Assembly (NCBI GenBank): GCA_963819735.1
Contig: CAWFXC010000004.1
Coordinates: forward strand, 1-64,000
Length of the DNA: 64,000 bases
Source: CAWFXC01 sp963819735
GTDB taxonomy: Bacteria > Actinomycetota > Acidimicrobiia > IMCC26256 > DASPTH01
Direction: 5' to 3'
In this document: positions 38,765 through 47,271 of the stretch, one piece after another
Layout of the letters: every line of letters starts with the position of its first letter
Position numbering within the stretch: position 1 is the stretch's first letter
Position numbers and translations under genes: made by a program
Notes under the pieces: model-generated
The model's database searches: none
Told to the model about the DNA's origin: nothing
Seen by the model: the letters and a program-made list of their open reading frames with translations, nothing else

Positions 38765-40537
38765 GTGTTCGCATTCATCGACCGGGTCCGGAACCGCTCG
38801 GCGGCCGAAGAGGGCTTCTACATGGTCTTCTTCGCCCTCACGTTCGTGGCGCTGGTGGGCTTCGCCGGCCTCGCGCTCGAGTACAACCGCTGGCAGCAGA
38901 TCGGGACGCGCGCCCAGAAGGCCGCCGACGCCGCCGCCCTCGCCGGCGCGGTGTTCATGCCCGAGAACGCGGGCAACAAGGCGTACAACACCGCGCAGTC
39001 GATCTCGACCGCCAACGGCTTCACCAACGGTTCCGGCGGTATCACGGTGGCCACCACCACCGGGCAGCTCCCGAACCAGCTCAGGGTGACGATCACCGTC
39101 CCCACGCACAACCCGTGGGGCGCGATGGTCGGGTACCCGTCGACCACGATCCAGAAGACCGCGGTGGCCGAGTACCAACTCCCGCAGAACCTGGGCAGTC
39201 CGCAGAACTCGTACGGCAACGATCCCGAGTCGGCCAGCGCGCAGCCGCAGTTCTGGGGCAACATCTTCGGGCCGTCGTCGGTCAAGAGCAAGGGTGACGC
39301 GATCCAGAGCGTCGGACCCAACGCGAGCTCCGTGCTGTGTGACGCCGACAACTGCCCCGGCTCCGTGAACAAGGACTACGACGCCAACGGCTACTTCTAC
39401 GGCATCGACGTGCCCGCGGGTCAGACCGGCGCGCTCAACGTGCAGGTGTTCGATCCCGCGTTCGTACACGTCGGCGACAACTGTGGCGACAGCGATACCA
39501 ACGCGAAGAACAGCCTGAACGCGGCGGCCGCGCTCACCGCGGCGCAGATCCCCGGTTACGCGACGATGTCACCCACCATCACGCCGGCGACGCGGTACGC
39601 GTCGTCGGGCGCGAGCCCGTACTGCAGTGGTGACAACTTCTACGGCGACAACGGTGCGACCGCGCTGCCGTGGACGGTGTGGACGCTCCGTTCGCCCGAC
39701 GTCTCCACGTGGGACCCCACGAACAACCCGATCGTGTGCCAGGCCGAGTTCCCGGGGGTCTACCCGGAGACGACGCAGAACACGTCGAACGGCACGGTGA
39801 ACGCCAACCAACTGGCGACCGACCTCAAGTCGGCGACCGCGTACCCGGGCACGAATCCGGCGGCCACGTTCGCCTCGTTCTTCCGGCAGTGGGTGACCAT
39901 CTGCAACGTGAACAACCCGGTGCAGGGCACGTACTTCCTCCAGGTGCAGACGGCCAAGAAGATCGACGGGACCGTCACCCCGGTCGGCGGTGGATCGAAC
40001 CGGTTCTCGATCCGGGTCGGTGCCGGGGGCAACTTCGCCAGCACCAACGGCCTGCACGTGTACGGAAACTCGAAGATGGGGGTCTACGCCAACGCCACCG
40101 GTGCCAACACGCAGTTCTTCCTCACCCGGGTGCTGCCGGGCGAGGCGGGCAAGACGCTGGTGCTCAACTTCTTCGACACCGGTGACGCCTCGCAGGCCGG
40201 GACGCTCGCGGTGCTGCCGCCGACCGATTCCAACGTGTCGGGTGGCACGTTCAGCAACTGCTTGTACACGGCACCACCGGGGAACTCCGTCCCGCCGTGG
40301 GGCGCGTTCTCCAACACGGGGAGCGGATGCAAGATCACCAACGTGTCGTCCGCCAGCTTCAACGGCCAGTGGGTCACGTGGGAGATCCCGATCCCGGCCG
40401 ACTACACGTGCACCTCCTCCGATCCGCTCGGTTGCTGGACCAAGCTGCAGTTCATCTACCCGCCCGGCACCAACGTGTCCGACACCACCACCTGGTCGGC
40501 GTACATCCTCGGCGAGCCCGTCCGCCTGGTGAAGTAG
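38765..40537 (+). CDS. TadG-like secreted/pilus-associated protein
   Basis: The 590-residue protein starts with EEGFYMVFFALTFVALVGFAGLALEYNRW, a TadG/TadE-like membrane segment followed by the typical QIGTRAQKAADAAALAGAV. The rest is a large extracytoplasmic domain rich in N, T, G and aromatic residues, with scattered cysteines (for example CDADNCPGS). Its composition suggests secreted beta-sandwich domains. The tad ATPase and platform genes are not in the window, so export would use proteins encoded elsewhere. No enzymatic motif was recognised. Confidence 0.75.
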   Translation: MFAFIDRVRNRSAAEEGFYMVFFALTFVALVGFAGLALEYNRWQQIGTRAQKAADAAALAGAVFMPENAGNKAYNTAQSISTANGFTNGSGGITVATTTGQLPNQLRVTITVPTHNPWGAMVGYPSTTIQKTAVAEYQLPQNLGSPQNSYGNDPESASAQPQFWGNIFGPSSVKSKGDAIQSVGPNASSVLCDADNCPGSVNKDYDANGYFYGIDVPAGQTGALNVQVFDPAFVHVGDNCGDSDTNAKNSLNAAAALTAAQIPGYATMSPTITPATRYASSGASPYCSGDNFYGDNGATALPWTVWTLRSPDVSTWDPTNNPIVCQAEFPGVYPETTQNTSNGTVNANQLATDLKSATAYPGTNPAATFASFFRQWVTICNVNNPVQGTYFLQVQTAKKIDGTVTPVGGGSNRFSIRVGAGGNFASTNGLHVYGNSKMGVYANATGANTQFFLTRVLPGEAGKTLVLNFFDTGDASQAGTLAVLPPTDSNVSGGTFSNCLYTAPPGNSVPPWGAFSNTGSGCKITNVSSASFNGQWVTWEIPIPADYTCTSSDPLGCWTKLQFIYPPGTNVSDTTTWSAYILGEPVRLVK

Positions 40538-40606
40538 CGCGCGGCGTCCTCCGGTCGGCGTGCGCGTGGCCGGGCGAGTGGGGGTCCGGCGTGCTGCAAT
40601 GGACGG

Positions 40607-40930
40607 GTGCCCTGGTGTGACACCTGCGACCGGTTCCTCTCGCCCTCGACCGTCCTGATCGACGGCACCTGCCCGGTCTGCGGTCGCGCCGTCGACGCCG
40701 GGAAGGCCCGGGCACCCCTCGCCCCGAATTCGCCGTCGTCGCCTGCGCCCGCGCCCGCCGCCACCGGCGACGGTGCTGCGGTGGCGGCCGTCGGGGCCGC
40801 CGCCACCCCGGATGACGACGACGAGGACCTCGGGCCGATCCCGTGGCACCTCAAACTGCTCGCCGCCGCGCTCGCCGTCTACCTCGGGTACCGGGCGATG
40901 CAGGGCATCGAGTGGGTATTGGGCAAGTAG
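40607..40930 (+). CDS. Small zinc-ribbon, C-terminally anchored membrane protein
   Basis: The 107-residue protein has two cysteine pairs at its N-terminus, CDTCDRFLS and CPVCGRAVD, forming a probable zinc ribbon. A proline/alanine-rich linker and an acidic patch (DDDDEDLG) follow, then one C-terminal membrane helix (LKLLAAALAVYLGYRAMQ). Function unknown. GTG 40607 is the likely start. It is monocistronic by spacing, just before tRNA-Pro. Confidence 0.7.
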   Translation: MPWCDTCDRFLSPSTVLIDGTCPVCGRAVDAGKARAPLAPNSPSSPAPAPAATGDGAAVAAVGAAATPDDDDEDLGPIPWHLKLLAAALAVYLGYRAMQGIEWVLGK

Positions 40931-40979
40931 CCGCACGAAGCCCTTCGTCTAAGGTGCCCTCCGCGGCTCAGGCCGTGTA

Positions 40980-41057
40980 CGGGCTGTGGCGCAGCTTGGT
41001 TAGCGCGTCGGTCTGGGGGACCGAAGGTCCGGGGTTCGAGTCCCCGCAGCCCGACCA
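40980..41057 (+). tRNA. tRNA-Pro (anticodon GGG), CCA encoded
   Basis: A full cloverleaf can be drawn. The acceptor stem is CGGGCTG (40980-40986) with CAGCCCG (41047-41053). The D arm lies around GCAGCTTGGTTAGCGC. The anticodon stem is TCGGT/ACCGA with loop CTGGGGG (anticodon GGG). The T arm is CGGGGTTCGAGTCCCCG. ACCA follows at 41054-41057. Confidence 0.95.
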
Positions 41058-41147
41058 GGAAGCACAACAGAGCCTGCTGGCGAGGTGGTCGTCGCGCAGG
41101 GGAGGATGCCTCCGGCGCCCGTCATCGGCCGGCGCACGGGGGGATCC

Positions 41148-42308
41148 ATGCTCACCAAGCTCGACGACACGCTCTTCCACCAGGCGCCGACGACGTTCGA
41201 CCACGCCGTCACCTCGGACCACCGGTTCTACGACCGCTATTGGTTCGAGGTGATCGAACCGGGGGGAGCCACTGCGCTCGTCGCGGGGATGGGCCTGTAC
41301 AAGAACACCAATGTGCTCGACGGGTACTGCACCGTCGTCCACGACGGCAAGCAGTACTGCCTCCGCGTGTCGCGTGCGCTGCGCCCGAGGATCGACGATC
41401 CGTCGGTCGGCCCGCTCACCATCGAGGTGATCGAAGGGCTCCGGCAGCTGCGGCTCGCCGTGGCGCCGGGTGCGTGCCCGATCGCGTGCGACCTGGTGTG
41501 GACCGGCACGTACGACGTGATCGAGGAGCCGCCGATGTGGAGACGGCTCGACGGACGCGTGCAGACGCAGGGCGTGCGCATGTACCAGCTCGGGCGCGCC
41601 GACGGATGGATCGAGATCGACGGGGTGCGGCGCGACGTCTCGGAGTGGTTCGCGAGCCGTGACCATTCGTGGGGCGTCCGTCCGGGGACCGGAGGGTACG
41701 AGCCGGTCACCGGGCCGGCGCGCGAAGCGCACCACGAGTTCCTGCGCGCGTTCCTCTTCTTCGACAACCGCGAGGTGGGTGGGGTCGTCGACATCACCCG
41801 CGGCGCCGGCGGACTTCAACGTTCTGTCGGCACGATCCAGTGGCCGAGCTCCGCCGGGCGCGACCCGTCGCCGGTGGTGGTGGCCGACCTGTCGGTGAGC
41901 TACCTCGACGGGCTCGGCCCGTCCGAGACCACGAGCCTCGGTTTCGACGGCGCGACCATCGTCGCGCGCACTGCCGCCGGCGACGAGCTCGGCATCGAGT
42001 GCGAGGTGGCGGCGCCGGCGTGGGTCCTGCGCGGCACCGGATACGACATGGGCTACGCCGACGGGTTGGGGCTCGGCGTGTACCGCGGTGAGGAGCTGCA
42101 GGAGTTCGAGCTGCTCGACGTGTCGTCGCCCTACGAGGTGGTGGTACTTCCCGAGCGCACGTCGTACCCGCACCCGCATCGCGAACACGACGTCGTCGTC
42201 CGCATCGACGGCGTCGAGGGCACCGGTCACCTGATGCTTTGGCGCGACTTCACGGACGACGTCGAGGCCCACCTGTGGACGAGCGACGCGGGGGAGCAGG
42301 CGCAGTGA
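41148..42308 (+). CDS. AttH/CrtC-like lipocalin-fold protein, function unknown
   Basis: The 386-residue protein has no recognised catalytic motif. Its pattern (SDHRFYDRYWFEVIEPGG, MGLYKNTNVLDGYCTVVHDG, EWFASRDHSWGVRPG) resembles the two-lipocalin family that includes AttH and carotenoid 1,2-hydratase CrtC, in which YDRYWF-like and DHSWG-like stretches line the pocket. It has no signal peptide. A hydrophobic-ligand or hydratase role is inferred from fold only. ATG 41148 follows GGGGGGAT. It begins the three-gene overlapping operon beside tRNA-Pro, and its stop overlaps the next GTG (GTGA). Confidence 0.6.
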   Translation: MLTKLDDTLFHQAPTTFDHAVTSDHRFYDRYWFEVIEPGGATALVAGMGLYKNTNVLDGYCTVVHDGKQYCLRVSRALRPRIDDPSVGPLTIEVIEGLRQLRLAVAPGACPIACDLVWTGTYDVIEEPPMWRRLDGRVQTQGVRMYQLGRADGWIEIDGVRRDVSEWFASRDHSWGVRPGTGGYEPVTGPAREAHHEFLRAFLFFDNREVGGVVDITRGAGGLQRSVGTIQWPSSAGRDPSPVVVADLSVSYLDGLGPSETTSLGFDGATIVARTAAGDELGIECEVAAPAWVLRGTGYDMGYADGLGLGVYRGEELQEFELLDVSSPYEVVVLPERTSYPHPHREHDVVVRIDGVEGTGHLMLWRDFTDDVEAHLWTSDAGEQAQ

Positions 42309-43939
42309 GCGGACCGGCTGAGGTGCGCACGTTCGACGACCCGATCCACCAGGTGAGCGAGCGGCCCACGCTCTGGACGCGCGTGAACACCTCGGAGGCC
42401 ACGCCGGGCGTGCTGACCCCGCTGCACTGGGACTTCTACCGCGCCGCCGAACGGGGCATGCGCGCGAGTGCGTACGACCGCGGCATCTACGACGAGGACG
42501 AAGTTGCCCTCCCGCCGGTGGTGGACGACAACTGGACGGGCGCGTTCTTCGGCCGGGTGGCGTTGAGTGTCGACGCATTGCGCGACCTGTACGACCGGGT
42601 CCCTGGCACGTCGGCCGACGAGTTCGAGCTCAACATGTTCGGCTCCGTCCGTCCGGAGGCGCTGGGCCATCCCACGCCGCGGTACCACGAACGGATTCTC
42701 GAGCGCCGGGAGCGACTGCTCGAGGAAATTCCGCGCGTCGTCGTGACGCTCCACGACGAGTACGACGGGTGGTGGCGCGCCGCGGTGGCACCGGCGACGC
42801 GGGCCGACGTCGACGGCGCGGCCTCGCGGTGGCTCGACGCCCGGGAGCGCCTCGAGCGGATCATGCGGCCCCACACCGTGGCGTCGAACTTCGCCATGGA
42901 AGGCTTTGCCGCGTTGGCCCGATGGTGTGCGTCGATCGACCGCCTCGACCTCCTGACCGCCTTGAACGGGGGGTACGGAGACACGGAGGACGACCGCCTC
43001 GGTGCGGCGCTCTGGCAGACGGCGCGGGGGCTGCGCTCGCGGGAGTCGCTGCTGCTGGCATACGGCTATCAGGGTGACGCGGCAGGCGATCTCCATTCCC
43101 GCGTGTGGAGGGAAGACCCGTCCGCGCTCGACTCGCTGCTCGATGCGCTCGGCGACATGGCCACGACCGACGACCCCGAGGTGACGGGCGCGCGTCGGCG
43201 CGCGGAACGGCTCGAGGCCGAGGCGGCGTTGCTGGCGGCGGTGCCGCGTTCGGCGCGGCCCGACGTCGAGCGCGCGCTCGACGAGACGCACCACTTCACC
43301 GCGCTCCGCCAGCTCGGCAAGGTCACGTTCTGGCGCGCGACCGACGGAGGGCGCGCCGCGACACGGACGCTGGGGGATGCCTTGGCGGCGCGGAACCTGC
43401 TCGACGATCCCGACGACGTCTACTTCCTCGTCGCCGACGAGCTGTTCCCTCAGCTCGCGCCCGACGCGCGGGAGCGGGTCGCGTTCCGGCGGGCCCGTCG
43501 TCAGGAATACGAGGCGGTGGAGATCCCGCTCACCTGGATCGGCAATCCGGTGCCGACACCGCTCGACGCGGCGACGGACGTGGAGGGTCCCACCGTGCTG
43601 GGTGCAATCGGGGTGAACCCCGGCATCGTGGAAGGGCGCGCCCGCGTCGTCTGTGATCCCGTCGCCGACGACCCGATCGAGCCGGGCGAGATCCTCGTCT
43701 GCCACACGACGGACCCGAGCTGGGTCGGGTGGTTCCTCGTGGCGGCGGCGCTGGTGATCGATGTGGGTGGACCGATGAGCCACGGCGCGATCGTGGCCCG
43801 TGAGCTCGGCGTGCCGTGCGTCATCAACACCCGGGTCGGAACGAAGGTGCTCCGGACCGGCGATCGGTTGCGGGTCGACGGCGCAGCCGGGACGGTCGAG
43901 ATCATCGCGCGGGCCGAGATCGTCGGCGGGCGAGGATGA
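42305..43939 (+). CDS. PEP-utilising His-domain protein without ATP-grasp domain
   Basis: The 544-residue protein ends in a swivelling phosphohistidine domain: NPGIVEGRARVVCDP, GEILVCHTTDPSWVGWF and GGPMSHGAIVARELGVPCV, where the His of SHG is the phospho-carrier in PEP synthase, rifampin phosphotransferase and phenylphosphate synthase. The helical region before it (about 60-440) resembles the substrate-binding part of rifampin-phosphotransferase-like proteins. The N-terminal ATP-grasp domain that normally phosphorylates the His is absent here and in the neighbouring genes. It either uses a partner encoded elsewhere or has lost phosphotransfer. It is coupled on both sides by ATG/GTG overlaps. 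Confidence 0.75.
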   Translation: MSGPAEVRTFDDPIHQVSERPTLWTRVNTSEATPGVLTPLHWDFYRAAERGMRASAYDRGIYDEDEVALPPVVDDNWTGAFFGRVALSVDALRDLYDRVPGTSADEFELNMFGSVRPEALGHPTPRYHERILERRERLLEEIPRVVVTLHDEYDGWWRAAVAPATRADVDGAASRWLDARERLERIMRPHTVASNFAMEGFAALARWCASIDRLDLLTALNGGYGDTEDDRLGAALWQTARGLRSRESLLLAYGYQGDAAGDLHSRVWREDPSALDSLLDALGDMATTDDPEVTGARRRAERLEAEAALLAAVPRSARPDVERALDETHHFTALRQLGKVTFWRATDGGRAATRTLGDALAARNLLDDPDDVYFLVADELFPQLAPDARERVAFRRARRQEYEAVEIPLTWIGNPVPTPLDAATDVEGPTVLGAIGVNPGIVEGRARVVCDPVADDPIEPGEILVCHTTDPSWVGWFLVAAALVIDVGGPMSHGAIVARELGVPCVINTRVGTKVLRTGDRLRVDGAAGTVEIIARAEIVGGRG

Positions 43940-46050
43940 GCGCAGGAGCTGGTTCACCAGTGGCCGGTCTGCCACACTCCAACGATCGGCGCCGCAACGG
44001 GGAGAGCCGAACCATGCCCACCGAGCACCCGAGCTTCTGTCGCATCTGCGTCGCCGGGTGCGGCGTGGTCGTCACCACCGATGACGGTGGCACGGTGACC
44101 GAGGTGCGGGGCAACCGCGACCACCCGCTGTCGGCCGGCTACACGTGTCCCAAGGGTCGCGCCATCCCCGCCGTCCACCACCGCCCCGACCGGTTCACGG
44201 AGCCGCTCGTCCGGCGCGGCGGCGACCTGGTCCCGTGCGACTGGGACGAATCCCTGGCCGACGTCGCCGCAACGGTCCGCCGTCTCGTCGACGAACACGG
44301 GCCGCGCGCCGTCGGGTACTTCGTCGGGTCGGGCGGCTACTTCGATGCGGCCGGCCTGTTCACGTCGAACCTGCTCATGCGCACGCTCGGCACACCGAGC
44401 TACTACTCCGACACGACCATCGACGTCGTGTCCACGATGGTGGTGTCGGAGCTCGTCAGTGGGATGCCGGGATTGCTGGCCAAGCCCGACCTCGACCGCA
44501 ACCAGCTCGTCATCGTGATCGGCTCCAACCCGGTCGTGTCGCACGGCCAGACCGTGATCATGCCGAACCCGATCGTGCAGCTGCGCGAGCTGGCGGCGCG
44601 GGCCGAGCTCTGGGTCATCGACCCGAGGCGCACCGAGACCGCCCAACTCGCGACCGGGCACCTCCAGGGCCGTCCGGGCACCGATCATGCGATCTTCGGG
44701 TATCTCGTGCGCGAGCTCCTCCGCGACGGCGCCGACCACGAGTACCTGGCGACGCACGCCCACGGTGTCGAGCAGCTTCGGGCCGCGGTCGAGCCGTTCG
44801 ACTGTTCGCACACCGCCGCGCTCACCGGTCTCGCGCCGGGCGAGCTGCAACGGTTGCTCGACGCGGTGCGGACCGCGGGCCGCGTCGCGGTGATCACCGG
44901 TACCGGCCTCTCGATGGCCACGGACGCGAACATCACCAACTGGTTCATCTGGGCGCTCGAGATCGTCACGCACTCGGCCGACCAACCGGGTGGCGTGGGG
45001 TTCACCCCGGGCTTCTTCACGCAGTGGGACGTCAACGCACTTCCGCAGTTCCCGCCCACGGGTACCCGTGCGCCGGGCCCCGACAGCCGCCCCGAGCTGA
45101 CGAGCTGGATGGGGGAGTACCCGTGCGTCGCGCTGGCCGACGAGATCGAGGCGGGCAACCTGCGCGCGCTGATCGTCGTGGGCGGCAACCCCGCGGCGAA
45201 CATTCCGAACCCGGCACGGGTCCAGGCCGCGCTCGGGTCACTCGAGCTGCTCGTCGTGGCCGACGTGGTTCCCACCGAGACCACCGCACTGGCGACCCAT
45301 GTGTGGCCGACCGCGAGCCAGTTGGAACGGGCCGATCTCACCCTGATCCACGACACGCTCATGCCCCACGTGATGTGTCAGTACACGCCTGCGGTCGTCG
45401 AGCGCGGCGGCGATCGGCGCCCGATGTGGTGGGCGTTCGGTGAGCTCGGGCGGCGCATCGGCGTCGACGTGCTCGCCGGTCTCGATCTCGACCGCGCGTC
45501 GGACGACGACGTGCTCGCCCTGACGCTCGCCACCGCGCGCCGGGGTCTCGACGAGTTGCGCGCCGCGGGCGAACAGGGCCTTCCGCTCGTCACCGACGAC
45601 TTCGTGTTCGGATGGGTGCACGACCGCGTGCTCGCGGGACGCAGGTGGCAGCTCGCGCCGCCCGACCTCGTCGCTCAGCTCTCCCGGCTCGAGCCGCCAC
45701 CGCCGCTCGTGCTCGTCCCGCAGCGTCAGATGCGCCACCAGAACACCCAACACCGATCGCTCGGCGACCGCCCGTACGTCCAGCTCAACCCGGCCGACGC
45801 GTCGGGAGCCGGAGTGGCCGACGGCGAGCGCGTGACCGTCACGAGCCGTGACGGCGTCGTCACCGCGTTCGCGTTCGTCACCGACGCGATGCGTTGCGGG
45901 GCGGTGTCGATTCCCCACGGCTGGGACGCCCCGAACGTGAACGCGCTCGTCAGCGACGCCGAGGTCGACTCGCTGACGGGGATGCCCCGGATGTCGGGAA
46001 CCCCGGTCACCCTCACCCTCCCGGTCGCGCGACGGTCGCGTTCTGTATGA
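43936..46050 (+). CDS. Molybdopterin oxidoreductase (DMSO reductase superfamily)
   Basis: The 704-residue protein has the N-terminal Fe4S4 motif CRICVAGCGVVV...CPKG (about residues 34-72) and the bis-MGD fold (RGNRDHPLSAGYTCPKGRAI, QLVIVIGSNPVVSHG, VGGNPAANIPNPARV). The C-terminal cap domain has YVQLNPADASGAGVADGERV and IPHGWDAPNVNALV. In the stretch where relatives place the molybdenum-ligand Cys, Sec or Ser (SDTTIDVVSTMVVSELVSG), there is no Cys or Sec. No Fe-S or membrane subunit gene is adjacent and there is no Tat signal, so it is probably cytoplasmic. ATG 43936 overlaps the preceding gene. A later ATG (44014) starts nearer the cluster motif and is possible. Confidence 0.82.
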   Translation: MSAGAGSPVAGLPHSNDRRRNGESRTMPTEHPSFCRICVAGCGVVVTTDDGGTVTEVRGNRDHPLSAGYTCPKGRAIPAVHHRPDRFTEPLVRRGGDLVPCDWDESLADVAATVRRLVDEHGPRAVGYFVGSGGYFDAAGLFTSNLLMRTLGTPSYYSDTTIDVVSTMVVSELVSGMPGLLAKPDLDRNQLVIVIGSNPVVSHGQTVIMPNPIVQLRELAARAELWVIDPRRTETAQLATGHLQGRPGTDHAIFGYLVRELLRDGADHEYLATHAHGVEQLRAAVEPFDCSHTAALTGLAPGELQRLLDAVRTAGRVAVITGTGLSMATDANITNWFIWALEIVTHSADQPGGVGFTPGFFTQWDVNALPQFPPTGTRAPGPDSRPELTSWMGEYPCVALADEIEAGNLRALIVVGGNPAANIPNPARVQAALGSLELLVVADVVPTETTALATHVWPTASQLERADLTLIHDTLMPHVMCQYTPAVVERGGDRRPMWWAFGELGRRIGVDVLAGLDLDRASDDDVLALTLATARRGLDELRAAGEQGLPLVTDDFVFGWVHDRVLAGRRWQLAPPDLVAQLSRLEPPPPLVLVPQRQMRHQNTQHRSLGDRPYVQLNPADASGAGVADGERVTVTSRDGVVTAFAFVTDAMRCGAVSIPHGWDAPNVNALVSDAEVDSLTGMPRMSGTPVTLTLPVARRSRSV

Positions 46051-46148
46051 CCGAAGCGGATCCGGCGGCGCTCGCGGCCGGCGTGCTCGACGTGGCGACC
46101 GCACCGCTGATCTCGGCGTGGGGACGGCGAGCGGAGGTCGACGGCTGA
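46047..46148 (+). CDS. Possible 33-residue coupled ORF
   Basis: ATG 46047 overlaps the oxidoreductase stop in ATGA and opens a 33-codon frame (MTEADPAALAAGVLDVATAP and on to a TGA at 46148). The overlap is the same kind that joins the three genes before it, which is the only reason to list it. No family was recognised. It could be a small protein, a remnant of a lost gene or chance. Confidence 0.3.
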   Translation: MTEADPAALAAGVLDVATAPLISAWGRRAEVDG

Positions 46149-46204
46149 CGCCGGCGCTCGCGAGGTCGCAGGCTCGTGTTCCGCCCGGCGGGCCGGAGAA
46201 CCGG

Positions 46205-46489
46205 TCAGCCGGCCGCGTAGTCGATCACGATCGGGAGACCCTGCTCGAGCGGCAGCACGCCGTGCAGCTCGGTGCTCTCCGTGAACTCGCCCAGGGCGAG
46301 CGCGACCCGGTACCCGTACTCCGCGTCCTGGCCTTCGGTGACGACGATGCCGCCGGTCCCGTCGGTGAAGAGGTAGTGGGCCACGAGCCCGGGACCCTCG
46401 CCCAGTGCGCCGTAGCGCTCGAGGATCTCGCTCGCGGCCGCTTTGGTGTGGCTGTCGGCTCTCCAGCGGTAGATCGTGGTGAACAGCAT
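46205..46489 (-). CDS. DUF3303-like small protein
   Basis: The 94-residue protein (MLFTTIYRWRADSHTKAAAS, ALGEGPGLVAHYLFTDGTGG, then LPLEQGLPIVIDYAAG) matches the general plan of DUF3303/ferredoxin-like alpha-beta proteins, in which an initial MLF-x-x-x-Y-x-W strand is followed by two helices. Function is unknown. The ATG at 46489 is preceded by a G-rich stretch. It is divergent from the BldD-like gene. Confidence 0.6.
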   Translation of the reverse strand: MLFTTIYRWRADSHTKAAASEILERYGALGEGPGLVAHYLFTDGTGGIVVTEGQDAEYGYRVALALGEFTESTELHGVLPLEQGLPIVIDYAAG

Positions 46490-46662
46490 GGCAAGACCCC
46501 CCGAACTCGCTTCCGTGGACGCCCCAGCGTGACCGGATGGGGCGGGACTGTCCACCGCTCCCCCGAATGACCACACAGAGTGGCGCACCGCTTGCTTTTC
46601 GTGATATCCTGCTGTGACCAGTCGATCCGGTCCCACGCCCGGGCAGATGGGGAGCAGAAGCA

Positions 46663-47211
46663 ATGGGAGCAACCGAAGCAGCCGACACCCGCGCCGAGGC
46701 CGGTTACTCCGGCAATCGCCTCCGGGCGGTTCGCCGCCAGCGGCGCCTTTCGTTGCACGATGTCGAGGCCCGGTCGGGCGAGGAGTTCAAGGCCTCCGTG
46801 CTCGGCGCCTACGAGCGCGGGGAGCGGGCGATCTCGCTGCCGCGGCTCCTGCGCCTCGCCGAGCTCTACGACGTGCCTGCCGACCAGCTCCTGCCCACCC
46901 GGGCCGGCGACGCCGCGCCCACCGGCGCGCAGCGCCGCGGCGCTCCGGGCGAGGGCGTGGCCATCGACCTCGTCCGGCTCCAGGAGCTGGACCACGACGA
47001 GGACGCGGCATTGATCGCCCGCTACGTCGAGACGGTCCAGCAACAGCGCAAGAGCTTCGACGGTGACATCTTCACCATCCGCCACGACGACCTCTGCGTG
47101 TTGGCCGCGGTGATGGGCCGCAGTCCGGAAGACCTCGCCGGTCGGCTCGACGAGCTCGGAATCCGTGGGCTCGATCCGCTCGACGCCGCGACCGGCGAGC
47201 GCACGTCGTAG
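46663..47211 (+). CDS. BldD-like transcriptional regulator
   Basis: The 182-residue protein has an N-terminal Xre-type helix-turn-helix (residues about 18-80, NRLRAVRRQRRLSLHDVEAR and SVLGAYERGERAISLPRLLR). The C-terminal domain (about 110-175, ALIARYVETVQQQRKSFDGD and IFTIRHDDLCVLAAVMGRSP) aligns with BldD, the c-di-GMP-dependent developmental repressor of Streptomyces. Of its two ligand motifs, RxxD (RHDD) is kept, but the RGD motif reads RKS here, so c-di-GMP binding may be weakened or lost. GGGGAG precedes ATG 46663. BldD proteins often repress their own gene. No operator was confirmed. Confidence 0.78.
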   Translation: MGATEAADTRAEAGYSGNRLRAVRRQRRLSLHDVEARSGEEFKASVLGAYERGERAISLPRLLRLAELYDVPADQLLPTRAGDAAPTGAQRRGAPGEGVAIDLVRLQELDHDEDAALIARYVETVQQQRKSFDGDIFTIRHDDLCVLAAVMGRSPEDLAGRLDELGIRGLDPLDAATGERTS

Positions 47212-47271
47212 CTGTCGTCGCGGGCGCAGCTCGCGCCGGCGCGCGGATGCGCGCATGGTTGACTGCCCCGG

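Noticed and set aside
43936..46050. Selenocysteine in the molybdopterin enzyme
   Set aside because: There is no in-frame TGA within the gene, and the ligand region encodes no stop.
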